64,000 nt of DNA from Planctomycetota bacterium (lineage in GTDB: Bacteria > Planctomycetota > B15-G4 > SIAN01). Numbering within the stretch: position 1 is the stretch's first letter; each line of letters opens with the position of its first letter. Positions 56,566-64,000 of this stretch are shown here, one piece after another. A program made the translations under genes and the position numbers. The stretch is from positions 124,001 through 188,000 of the forward strand of contig JAEUIC010000022.1 in NCBI GenBank assembly GCA_016795285.1. The letters are read 5' to 3'. The notes under the pieces are model-generated. The model had not been told where the DNA came from. It made no database searches and worked only from the letters and a program-made list of their open reading frames with translations.

Positions 56566-59500
56566 CCTCGATCCTCCTCGTGTGGGACGTTCGAAGCAGC
56601 AGGCTTCGCCTCGAGCGCGGCGGTCTCGTCCGCTGCCGTCTCGATCGAACGCCCCTTGCGGAACGCCAGCGAGTAGCCGGCGGGAACGACGAACAGGTTG
56701 AGCAGCGTGGAGGAGAGCAATCCTCCCAGCACCACGATCGCGAGCGGCGCCAGCAGCTCGCTGCCGGGTCGGCCGCGCGCCATCGCCAGCGGGATCAGCC
56801 CCAACGCCGCGGTGAGCGCGGTCATCAGGATCGGCACCAGCCGCTCGAGCGAGCCGGTGACGATCGCCTCCGGCAGCGGGCGCCCCTCGACGCGCTGCAG
56901 GTGGTCGTAGTGGTTCACCAGCAGGATGCCGTTGCGCACCGCGATGCCGAACAGCGTCACGAAGCCGACCATGCTGGCGATCGACAGCACCGGCGCGACG
57001 TAGCGCTCGCCGGAGAGGCCGAGCAGCGCCGCGGTGTTGCCGAGCAGCGACGGCGACTCGGCCAGGTAGATCGCGGTGATGCCGCCGATCAGCGACAGCG
57101 GCAGGTTCAGCATCACGAGGCCGGCGACGCGCGCATGGCCGGTCGACAGCTGCAGCAGCAGGAACATCAGCACGGCGACGCCCGCGCCCATGACGAAGAT
57201 GGTGCGGCTCGCCGACTGCTGCGCCTCGAACTGGCCGCCGTAGCGCACCGTGCAGCCGGCCGCGCGCACGATCGGATCGACCTGCGCCTGCACCGCGGCG
57301 ACGAGCTGGCCGAGGTTGTAGCCGTCGGCGACGTTGGCGGAGATGACCGCCTTGCGTTGCGCGTTCTCGCGCGTGATCAGGTTGCTGGTGCGCTCGGGGC
57401 CGAGGTCGGCGACCTCGCGCAGCCGCACGCGCGCGCCGCCGACGCCGCGCAGCTCGAGCTCCATCACCTGCTCGAGGCGCTGCCGCTCCTCCTCGGCGAG
57501 GCGCACCACGATCTCGTGGCGACGCACGCCCTCGTTCACCTCGGCGACGCGCTCGCCGTAGAGCGCCATCTGCACCTGCGCGGCGGCGCCCGCCGGCGTG
57601 AGGCCCGCCGCGGCGAGCTCCTGCGGCCGGTAGCGGATCGGCAGCGAGGTGATCATCACCTCGCGATGGGCGGCGACGTCGCGCGTGCCGGGGAGCGCGC
57701 GCAGGGCGGCGTCGATGTCGCGCGCGACGCGGCGCAGCACGTCGAGCTCCTCGCCGTAGACGTCGATGGCGATGGCGGCCGGCGTCCCCGACAGCACGTG
57801 GGAGAGGCGGTGCTCGATCGGCTGGCCGACCATCGTGGTGATGCCGGGCACGTTGCCGAGCACGCGGTCGATCGCGGCGCGGATCGCGTCCTGGTCGGCG
57901 CCCTCCTGCACCGTCACCTCGATCTCGGAGTTGCTGACCGGCTCGGCGTGCTCGTCGCGCTCGGCGCGGCCGGTGCGGCGCGTGACGCTCGCGACGCCGT
58001 CGATGGCGGCGAGCTGCTTCTCGACGCCGGTGGCGAGGCGATCGCTCTCGCGCAACGAGGTGCCGGGCGGCGCCATCAGGAAGACGGTGAAGGTGCCCTC
58101 CTTGAAGCTCGGCAGGAACGAGCTGCCGAAGGTGGCGGCAAGCGCCAGCGCTCCCGCGGTCAGCGCCGCCGCGGCGCACAGCACGACGCCGCGCCGATGC
58201 AGCGCCCACCGCAGCGCGGGGCGGTAGGCCCGCTTCAGCACGCGCACCAGCGGTCCGTCGTGGCCGCCGATCGCCTCGTGACGCGCGCCGGCGCCGTGCA
58301 GCGGCGCGTCGCTCGCCGCCACCGTCGCGAACTTCCGGCGGAAGAGCGCCTTGCAGAGCGCCGGCGTGACCGTCAGCGCGACCAGCAGCGAGGCGAGGAT
58401 CGAGGTGATGTAGGCGATGCCGAGCGGCTGGAAGAAGCGCCCCTCGAGGCCGTCGAGGAAGAGCAGCGGCACGAAGACCATGCAGATGATCACGGTGGCG
58501 AAGACGACGGAGCTGCGGATCTCGTTGCTGGCCGCGTAGATCACCGCGACGACGCTGCGCCGTTGCTCGCGCGGCCGGGCCCGCTCCTCGCGCAGCCGCC
58601 GCAGCACGTTCTCGACGTCGATGATCGCGTCGTCGACCAGCTCGCCGATGGCGACGGCGAGGCCGCCGAGCGTCATCACGTTGATCGAGAGGCCGAAGAG
58701 GCGCAGCAGCAGCAACGCCACCGCCAGCGAGAGCGGCAGCGCCATCAGCGTCACCAGCGTGGCGCGCGCATCGAGCAGGAAGAGGATCAGGATCACGGCG
58801 ACGATGAGGCTCGCCTCGACCAGCACGCGCACCACGTTGTCGACCGACCGCTCGATGAAGCGCGCCGCGCGGAACGGCTCGCGGTTCAGCTGCATGCCGG
58901 CCGGCAGCGCCTTCTCGACCTGGTCGAGCACGAGGTCGATCTGGCGCGTCAGCTCGAGGGTGTTGGTGCCGGGCGTCTTCTGCACGCTCAGCACCACCGC
59001 CGGCACGCCGTCGTCGGAGGCGGTGCCGCGGCGCGGCGCAGCACCGAGCCGCACGTCGGCCACCTGCCCGATCGTCACGGCGGCCCCCTCGTGGTGGCGC
59101 ACCAGCGTGCGCTCGAGGTCGGCCACGCCGGTCACGCGCGCCATCTGCCGGATCGGCAGCTCGAGGTTCTCGACGTCGGGCAGGTAGCCGGCGCCCGCCA
59201 CGCTGTGGGCGCCGCGCGCTGCCTCGACCACCTCGGCGAGCGTGAGGCCGTGCAGCGCGAGCTGCTCCGAGCGGACGTCGACCTGGTACTGCGGCAGCTC
59301 GCCGCCGATGGCGACCACCTGCGCGACGCCCGGCACCGCCAGCAGCTTGTTGCGCAGCTCGTACTCGGCGTAGGCGCGCAGCTCGAGCGGCGTCGCGCTG
59401 CCATCGGGCGACGAGAGCGCCATCAGCAGGATCTCGCCGGTGATGCTGGTGACCGGCGTGATCTCGGCGTGCGTCTCGGGCGGCAGCGTCTCGCGCACCG

Positions 59501-59846
59501 CGGAGAGGCGCTCGGCCACCAGCTGGCGCGCGCGGTAGAGATCGCTGCCCCAGTCGAACTCGACCCAGACGATCGAGAGGCTCGTCGCCGACGCCGAGCG
59601 GACGCGGCGCGTGCCGGGCAGCCCGTTCACCGCCGTCTCGATCGGGAAGGTGACGTTCATCTCGACTTCGTCGGCCGCCAGCCCGCCCGCCTCGGTCATC
59701 ACCACGACCGTCGGCGCGTTCAGCTCGGGGAAGACGTCGACCGGCAGCGCGCCGAGCTGCCAGCCGGCGAACGCCAGCAGCAGCCCGGCCAGCACCAGCA
59801 CCAGCGAGGCGTGCTTCAGCGAGAAGGCGATCAGCTTCGCCAGCAC
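56562..59846 (-). CDS. Heavy-metal efflux RND transporter, CusA/CzcA-like
   Basis: 1094 residues. The GTG start lies 2 bp after the CusB-like stop; the much longer open frame upstream runs over that gene. Inner-membrane proton/metal antiporter pumping cations out through the tripartite complex. Landmarks: the first TM (KLIAFSLKHASLVLVLAGLLL), DVFPELNAPTVVVMTEAGG, the central porter domain, TM4 acidic motif GELVDDAIIDVENVLRR of heavy-metal RND pumps, FVPLLFLDGLEGRFFQPLG, and the second-half counterpart ending in GLIPLAMARGRPGSELLAPL. Length is typical for the family. The metal (Cu/Ag or Zn/Co/Cd) cannot be fixed by sequence reading. Confidence 0.92.
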   Translation of the reverse strand: MLAKLIAFSLKHASLVLVLAGLLLAFAGWQLGALPVDVFPELNAPTVVVMTEAGGLAADEVEMNVTFPIETAVNGLPGTRRVRSASATSLSIVWVEFDWGSDLYRARQLVAERLSAVRETLPPETHAEITPVTSITGEILLMALSSPDGSATPLELRAYAEYELRNKLLAVPGVAQVVAIGGELPQYQVDVRSEQLALHGLTLAEVVEAARGAHSVAGAGYLPDVENLELPIRQMARVTGVADLERTLVRHHEGAAVTIGQVADVRLGAAPRRGTASDDGVPAVVLSVQKTPGTNTLELTRQIDLVLDQVEKALPAGMQLNREPFRAARFIERSVDNVVRVLVEASLIVAVILILFLLDARATLVTLMALPLSLAVALLLLRLFGLSINVMTLGGLAVAIGELVDDAIIDVENVLRRLREERARPREQRRSVVAVIYAASNEIRSSVVFATVIICMVFVPLLFLDGLEGRFFQPLGIAYITSILASLLVALTVTPALCKALFRRKFATVAASDAPLHGAGARHEAIGGHDGPLVRVLKRAYRPALRWALHRRGVVLCAAAALTAGALALAATFGSSFLPSFKEGTFTVFLMAPPGTSLRESDRLATGVEKQLAAIDGVASVTRRTGRAERDEHAEPVSNSEIEVTVQEGADQDAIRAAIDRVLGNVPGITTMVGQPIEHRLSHVLSGTPAAIAIDVYGEELDVLRRVARDIDAALRALPGTRDVAAHREVMITSLPIRYRPQELAAAGLTPAGAAAQVQMALYGERVAEVNEGVRRHEIVVRLAEEERQRLEQVMELELRGVGGARVRLREVADLGPERTSNLITRENAQRKAVISANVADGYNLGQLVAAVQAQVDPIVRAAGCTVRYGGQFEAQQSASRTIFVMGAGVAVLMFLLLQLSTGHARVAGLVMLNLPLSLIGGITAIYLAESPSLLGNTAALLGLSGERYVAPVLSIASMVGFVTLFGIAVRNGILLVNHYDHLQRVEGRPLPEAIVTGSLERLVPILMTALTAALGLIPLAMARGRPGSELLAPLAIVVLGGLLSSTLLNLFVVPAGYSLAFRKGRSIETAADETAALEAKPAASNVPHEEDRG

Positions 59847-59848
59847 GG

Positions 59849-61210
59849 TCAGTGCTCCCCCTCGTGGAAGGTGCCGTCGGGATGGAAGTGGCCACCCTTC
59901 GCCGCGGCGCCGCTGGTGGCGAGCATCAGCTGGTAGTTGCCCGCCAGCACCACCTCGTCGCCCTCCTTCACGCCGCTCAGGATCTGGATGAAGCGGCCGT
60001 CCGAGAGGCCGAGGTCGGCGTCGAGCTTGATCGCGAAGTCGGGCGCGGCGGGGTCGCGGCGGAAGATCACCGGCATCGCGCCGTCGCGCGCGACGGCCGA
60101 GAGCGGGATCGCCAGCTCCGGCGTGCCGCCCTCGAGCGTGACCTCGAGGTGGGCGGCGATGCCGGCCCGCGCCCAGCGCGCGAGCTGCGCCGGCTGCACG
60201 AGGAGGTCGATGGTGCGCTCGTCGGCGTCGGCCGCGAGGCCGAGCTCGAGCGTGCCGCTCATCGTCTCGTCGAGCGCGATCGAGCCGCCCTGCGGCGGCG
60301 CGATGACGGCCGGCAAGCCGTCGCGCAGCTGCCCGAGGTCGGCCTGCAGGCCGCGCGCGCGGAAGCGCAGCTCGTCGGGGCGCACCAGCGTCAGCACGAG
60401 GTCGTTCTCGGCCACCAACCCGCCCGGCGTGACGCCGAGCAGCTCCACCACGCCGTCGGCCACCGCGCAGACCGCGAACCCCTCGCCCGGCTCGGTGCCC
60501 GGGTGGTCGCCGCCGCAGTGGCTCGCGCGCACCAGCGTCGCATGGCGCGACTCGAGCGCGCGCAGCTGCGCATCGACCTCCGCCTGCTCCGCCCCGAGCT
60601 GCGCGTCCTTCTCCATCTGGTCGGCGAGCTCCGCCTGCGTCTGGTTCAGCGTCGCGCGCGCCTCGGTCAGCTGCGCCGCGCTGCCGCCGCCGGCGCGCCG
60701 CAGCTCCTCGAGCTGCACCAACCGCTCCTTCCAGAGCGCGACCTTGTCGCCGAGGCTCTGCTCGTGGACGCGATGCGCCTCGCGCAGCGGCACCATCGAG
60801 GCGGCGCGCGCGCGCGCGGAGCCGATGCGCTCGTGCAGCTCGCGCCAGTCGGAGGAGTCGATGCGGTAGAGCGGCGTGCCGGCCGCGACGCGCTGGTACT
60901 CCGCCACCAGGAGCTCGATGCGGCCCGAGAGCGGCGCGCGGTACTCGCGGCGCGCGGTGGGGAGCCGCTCGAAGCGGCCGGGCACCCGCAGCGTGCGCTC
61001 GACCTTGCGCGACTCGACCTTGGCGAAGGTCATCCCGAGGTTGGCCTGCACGGTGGCGGGGATCGCGATGCGGCGCGAGGGGGCCTCGTCGCCGCCTCCG
61101 GTCGCGCCGCCATCGACCGGATGGTCGTGCGCGCGGTCGCACGCCGGGGCCGCGAGCAGCAGCGCGACCAGCAGCCCACGGCGCGGCGAGCAGTTCATGG
61201 CACGAGTCAT
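59849..61210 (-). CDS. Efflux periplasmic adaptor, CusB-like, with His-rich C-terminus
   Basis: 453 residues. ATG 61210 overlaps the TolC-like stop (ATGA). An N-terminal lipobox-like LLAAPACD suggests a lipid anchor. The adaptor core includes RVPGRFERLPTARREYRAPLSG, a long alpha-helical hairpin (about 120-230), the returning barrel (GVVELLGVTPGGLVAENDLV) and DGRFIQILSGVKEGDEVVLAG. The tail GGHFHPDGTFHEGEH is rich in His and probably binds metal. It links the RND pump with the outer-membrane channel. Confidence 0.9.
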   Translation of the reverse strand: MTRAMNCSPRRGLLVALLLAAPACDRAHDHPVDGGATGGGDEAPSRRIAIPATVQANLGMTFAKVESRKVERTLRVPGRFERLPTARREYRAPLSGRIELLVAEYQRVAAGTPLYRIDSSDWRELHERIGSARARAASMVPLREAHRVHEQSLGDKVALWKERLVQLEELRRAGGGSAAQLTEARATLNQTQAELADQMEKDAQLGAEQAEVDAQLRALESRHATLVRASHCGGDHPGTEPGEGFAVCAVADGVVELLGVTPGGLVAENDLVLTLVRPDELRFRARGLQADLGQLRDGLPAVIAPPQGGSIALDETMSGTLELGLAADADERTIDLLVQPAQLARWARAGIAAHLEVTLEGGTPELAIPLSAVARDGAMPVIFRRDPAAPDFAIKLDADLGLSDGRFIQILSGVKEGDEVVLAGNYQLMLATSGAAAKGGHFHPDGTFHEGEH

Positions 61211-62691
61211 CGCGAGCTCCTCGGTTCGTCGTCGGTCGTGGTCTCGGTCGCGCTCTCGATCGCGTGATCGCCCGCGTGGAGCGGCGGCGCATGCACGACC
61301 TCGTGGCGATCGATGGCGGCGCGCGTCTCCGCCAGCGCCGCGTCGATCAGCTGCAACTTCGCCTCGCGTTGCCGCGCGAGGCTGTCGAGCAGCACCAGCG
61401 CGTGCAGCTCGCCGAGCCCGGCCAGGTGGCGCGCGTCGGCGAACTGCTGATCGGCCAGCGGCACGAGCCCCTCCTCGATTGCGACCCGCTGCGCGCGGGC
61501 CGCCGCCAGCTCCGTCTCGGCCGCGTGGCGTGCGTCGAGCAGCTGCTCCAACGCGAGCGCGACCTCGGCGCCGGTCAACGCGCGGCGCGCCGTCGCCTCG
61601 GCGATCGCGCGGCGGTTGCGCTCGAAGAGCGGCAACGGCAGCGACAGGCCGAGCAGCACCTGATCCAGGCCGTCCTCGCGACCGAGGCCCGGCGCCAGCT
61701 CGAGGTCGGGGTACTGCCGCCGGATCTCGAGCTCGAGCGCCGCTTCGGCCGCCTCATGCTCCGCCTGCGCCAGCACGAGGGCGGGATGGCGGCGCAGCCC
61801 GCTGTCGTTCGCGGACCCGTCGTTCGCGAGCGCCGTTGCCGCGTCGTTCGCCGGCGCTTCCTCCGCGTGCGGCGGCGCGAGCGCGCCCTCGCTCGCCAAC
61901 GGAAGTTCCGCGCTCGGCGCCAAGCCGAGCAGCCGGCGCACCGCGTGGTGGGTGCGCTGCAGCTCGGCCGAAAGCTGCGCCGCGCGCGCCATCAGCGTCG
62001 CCTGCTCGATCCGGAAGAGGCGCGCTTCGGCGCGCGTCAGGTCGCCCGCCTGCTCCATCCGATCGACGACGACGATGATCTCCGCCAGCGCCGCCACCGC
62101 CTCGTGCGTGACCGTCGCGCGACGACTGGCCGCCTCCCGCTCGGCGAGGGCGCGGCGCACCTCCATGCGCGTGCGCCACTCGGCCGCGGCCAGCCGGGCT
62201 CGCGCGACGGCGTGGTCGCGGCCGGCCTGCGTCCGCTCGAGTTCGAGGCGGCCGGAGAGCGGCAGCGTCAACCCGAGCGAGCCGAACAGCTTCCACGGTT
62301 CCGCGCTGCTCGAGACGATCTTCGCGATGTCGACGCCGAGCGTCGGATCGCTCCACGCGCCGGCATGGTCGACGCCGGCCAGCGTGAGGCCGGTGGCGAG
62401 GCGCGCGCGGCGCAGCTCGCCGTTGAAGACCAGCGCGACGACCTCCGCCTCGTCGGCATCGAGGCCGTCGCTGGCGTCGAACGGTCGCGCCGCTTCGCGC
62501 GGCGGCGCGCGCAACGACTGCGCGAACGCCGCGACGGCCGGCGCGCTCGGCGAGCGGGCGAGCCACTCGTCGAGATGGCGCTCGAGCGCCGGCGGCGCCG
62601 CGGTGTAGCTCTGGCAGCCGGTGGCCGTCAGCACGGCGATCGAACCGAGCGCGGCGGCGCGCCGGCCCGATCGGGTCCGATGGGATGACAT
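61207..62691 (-). CDS. Outer-membrane efflux protein, TolC/CusC-like lipoprotein
   Basis: 494 residues. Lipobox LTATGC after a short signal. The two repeated halves of the TolC fold are seen: first half AEVVALVFNGELRRARLATG, GSLGLTLPLSGRLELERTQAG and long helices; second half HPALVLAQAEHEAAEAALELE, LGLSLPLPLFERNRRAIAEA and the coiled segment TELAAARAQRVAIEEGLVPLA. A Glu/Ala/Asn-rich insertion separates the halves. It starts 87 bp after the His-rich protein gene and overlaps the adaptor gene. Confidence 0.9.
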   Translation of the reverse strand: MSSHRTRSGRRAAALGSIAVLTATGCQSYTAAPPALERHLDEWLARSPSAPAVAAFAQSLRAPPREAARPFDASDGLDADEAEVVALVFNGELRRARLATGLTLAGVDHAGAWSDPTLGVDIAKIVSSSAEPWKLFGSLGLTLPLSGRLELERTQAGRDHAVARARLAAAEWRTRMEVRRALAEREAASRRATVTHEAVAALAEIIVVVDRMEQAGDLTRAEARLFRIEQATLMARAAQLSAELQRTHHAVRRLLGLAPSAELPLASEGALAPPHAEEAPANDAATALANDGSANDSGLRRHPALVLAQAEHEAAEAALELEIRRQYPDLELAPGLGREDGLDQVLLGLSLPLPLFERNRRAIAEATARRALTGAEVALALEQLLDARHAAETELAAARAQRVAIEEGLVPLADQQFADARHLAGLGELHALVLLDSLARQREAKLQLIDAALAETRAAIDRHEVVHAPPLHAGDHAIESATETTTDDEPRSSR

Positions 62692-62778
62692 GCAGCGATC
62701 TCGTCCTCTGCCGTTGGAGCGCAGCGAGTGCGCAACGGAACGACCCTTCGCGCGGCGGGAGGCGCCGCGGCGACGGGC

Positions 62779-63297
62779 TCAGACGAGGTCGGCGGGTGGG
62801 GCGCGCGACTGCTCGGGACGGCGCGGCGGCGGGCTGCGGGGCGGCGGCGCCGGCGGGCAGCGCGCGACGAAGGAGGCGCGCTGCGGCGCGAGTTCGTCGG
62901 CCGCGGCCGCAGGCAACGCGACCGGCGCCACGTCGAGCGTCGGCACGCTCGCTTCGTGGTCGCGGCGCACATGGCTGTCGATCAGGTGGTCGAGCGCCGA
63001 GTGCGGCGGCAGGCGCGATTCGTCGTCGCAGCCGGTGGGGGCGGCGGGCAGCGCGTCGCGCGTCGCGTCATGACCGTGAGGGTGATCGTGCGTGCGAGCG
63101 TCGCGGGACGCGTGGTGCTCGCCGTGGCCGAACGCGCCGTAGTGGACGTGGTCGCCGCCGTGGTCGGAGTGGTAGTGCTCGTCGGCGGCCAGATGGATCG
63201 GCAGCCCGACCACCTGCGCCACGACCGCGAGCCACGCCAGCACGGCGAGCGTGCAGCGCAGCGGCGTCCTGCGGCGGCGGGGGGGCGAGCGCGTCAT
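62779..63297 (-). CDS. His-rich exported protein, first gene of the metal-efflux operon
   Basis: 172 residues. The ATG at 63297 is chosen because it opens an N-terminal hydrophobic segment (LRCTLAVLAWLAVVAQVVGLP); no clear SD is present and the frame is open upstream. The middle is extremely His-rich (HYHSDHGGDHVHYGAFGHG, HHASRDARTHDHPHGHD), a typical metal-binding stretch, and the C-terminus is Pro/Arg-rich. Position ahead of TolC-, CusB- and CusA-like genes suggests a periplasmic metal buffer or sensor for the pump. Confidence 0.7.
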   Translation of the reverse strand: MTRSPPRRRRTPLRCTLAVLAWLAVVAQVVGLPIHLAADEHYHSDHGGDHVHYGAFGHGEHHASRDARTHDHPHGHDATRDALPAAPTGCDDESRLPPHSALDHLIDSHVRRDHEASVPTLDVAPVALPAAAADELAPQRASFVARCPPAPPPRSPPPRRPEQSRAPPADLV

Positions 63298-63497
63298 CGG
63301 GTCGGCATCGTGACTCGTCGGGGGCGGTACCGCAAGTTCGCCCTTCGCGACCGTGAAGCTTGAGCGGCGCCGCGCATCGAGCCCCCGCGCCCCGCGCGCC
63401 CCTTCGCTACTGTCCTGCCCCTTCTTGGCGCCGCCGCGCGCGCGCCGCAGTGCCGAGGCAGCGCGGACGTGCTGCCGATTCGACCCCGGAGCGGACC

Positions 63498-64000
63498 ATG
63501 GGCCTGTTCGACAAGTGGAAGAAGAAGAGCGACGACCGTCCGGCCGAGCTGCCGAACGAGCTGCCGCTCGAGCCGAAGCCGAAGGCTCCGGACGCTCCCT
63601 CCGGCGACGACGCGCTGCCGAGCGGCTTGAGCGGCGACGCGGCGGAGATCGCGGCGGAAGCGGCCGCTCGCGAGGCGCGCGATCTGGCCGAGGCGCGCGG
63701 CGGCGCGGCGCCCCCGCCCCAGCGTGCGGCGGCGGCTGCGGCGACGGCGGCGACGGCCGCTGCCGCGGCTCCGAAGATGCGCGTCTTCGATGCGCTCGGC
63801 CGCACGCTCGAGCTGCCGCGCGACGTCTACTTCGCACAGCTCCTGACCCCCGCACTGGTGCGCGCGCAGGAGAGCGCCGGACCGCTCGCCGCGCTGCTGC
63901 GCAACGCGCTGAACGACGGCTTCTCGCGCGAACTGCTGCCGTTCACGGCGAAGCTGCTCGCGCTCGGCGGCGACACGGCGCAGGCGCGCACGCTGCACGG
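63498..64000 (+). CDS. Partial gene, unknown, truncated by the window end
   Basis: Begins with ATG 63498 (GGAG 6 bases upstream) and stays open to the last base, at least 167 residues. The start MGLFDKWKKKSDD is followed by an acidic Pro/Ala-rich low-complexity region to about residue 95, then a more globular part (RVFDALGRTLELPRDVYFAQLL, LAALLRNALNDGFSRELLP). No signal peptide. The later part may begin a TPR-like helical domain. Divergent from the efflux operon across 200 bp. Confidence 0.65.
   Translation, partial: MGLFDKWKKKSDDRPAELPNELPLEPKPKAPDAPSGDDALPSGLSGDAAEIAAEAAAREARDLAEARGGAAPPPQRAAAAAATAATAAAAAPKMRVFDALGRTLELPRDVYFAQLLTPALVRAQESAGPLAALLRNALNDGFSRELLPFTAKLLALGGDTAQARTLH

Overview
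The window is one stretch of a very GC-rich bacterial chromosome (above 70% GC in most genes). The gene content fits Planctomycetota best: paralogous sulfatase-like exported enzymes, an ECF sigma factor overlapping a Ser/Thr kinase gene, an ECF sigma factor fused to membrane and carboxypeptidase-regulatory domains, DUF3179 proteins, a VIT/vWA protein, many secreted beta-propeller or repeat proteins, and Rpn-type nucleases. The phylum is an inference; no rRNA or tRNA gene is visible to settle it. I saw no IS element, prophage or CRISPR array.

Layout. 1-7.3 kb (+): a repeat-bearing lipoprotein, two overlapping Thr-type sulfatase-like enzymes and methionyl-tRNA synthetase. 7.3-7.8 kb: a convergent intergenic region holding a long imperfect inverted repeat. 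7.8-22.7 kb: an exported S8 peptidase, a large glycoside hydrolase family 2 protein with a minisatellite, two small DUF1801 proteins, a 1070-residue lipoprotein with internal 240-bp tandem repeats, an exported carboxypeptidase-regulatory-like protein, a VOC protein and a CBS-pair protein. 22.8-30.0 kb (-): the sigma factor fusion, a small Cys-motif protein and a VIT/vWA/HEAT protein. 30.2-36.7 kb (-): an FG-GAP protein and three consecutive DUF3179 genes. 37.0-40.2 kb (+): the ECF sigma/kinase pair. 40.3-50.4 kb: a DUF2911 protein, a thioredoxin-like/MsrA-like fusion, several exported beta-propeller proteins, a GNAT acetyltransferase and a DUF1801 protein. 50.5-55 kb: phosphoribosyltransferase with a sigma-54 activator, two Rpn-family nucleases and a VOC protein. 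55.4-63.3 kb (-): a tightly overlapping heavy-metal RND efflux operon (His-rich protein, TolC-like, CusB-like, CusA-like, two small exported proteins). A partial gene runs off the right edge.

The most notable result is four genes that read as selenoproteins. All three DUF3179 genes and the unrelated thioredoxin/MsrA gene are interrupted by a single in-frame TGA, and the same reading frame continues as the same protein family on both sides. In every case the TGA sits where a redox Cys is expected, three residues before a retained Cys (U-x-x-C). In every case a small hairpin begins 17 nt after the TGA with its apical loop starting at nt 23, like a bacterial SECIS element. TGA is the normal stop codon of many neighbouring genes, so global code reassignment is unlikely. 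Automatic ORF calling splits each gene into two unrelated-looking pieces. All four products have signal peptides, which suggests a selenium-dependent extracytoplasmic redox set.

A second theme is secretion. Five exported proteins of different architecture (S8 peptidase, FG-GAP, SBBP-type propeller and two PD40-type propellers) end in what looks like the same 100-120-residue C-terminal beta module.
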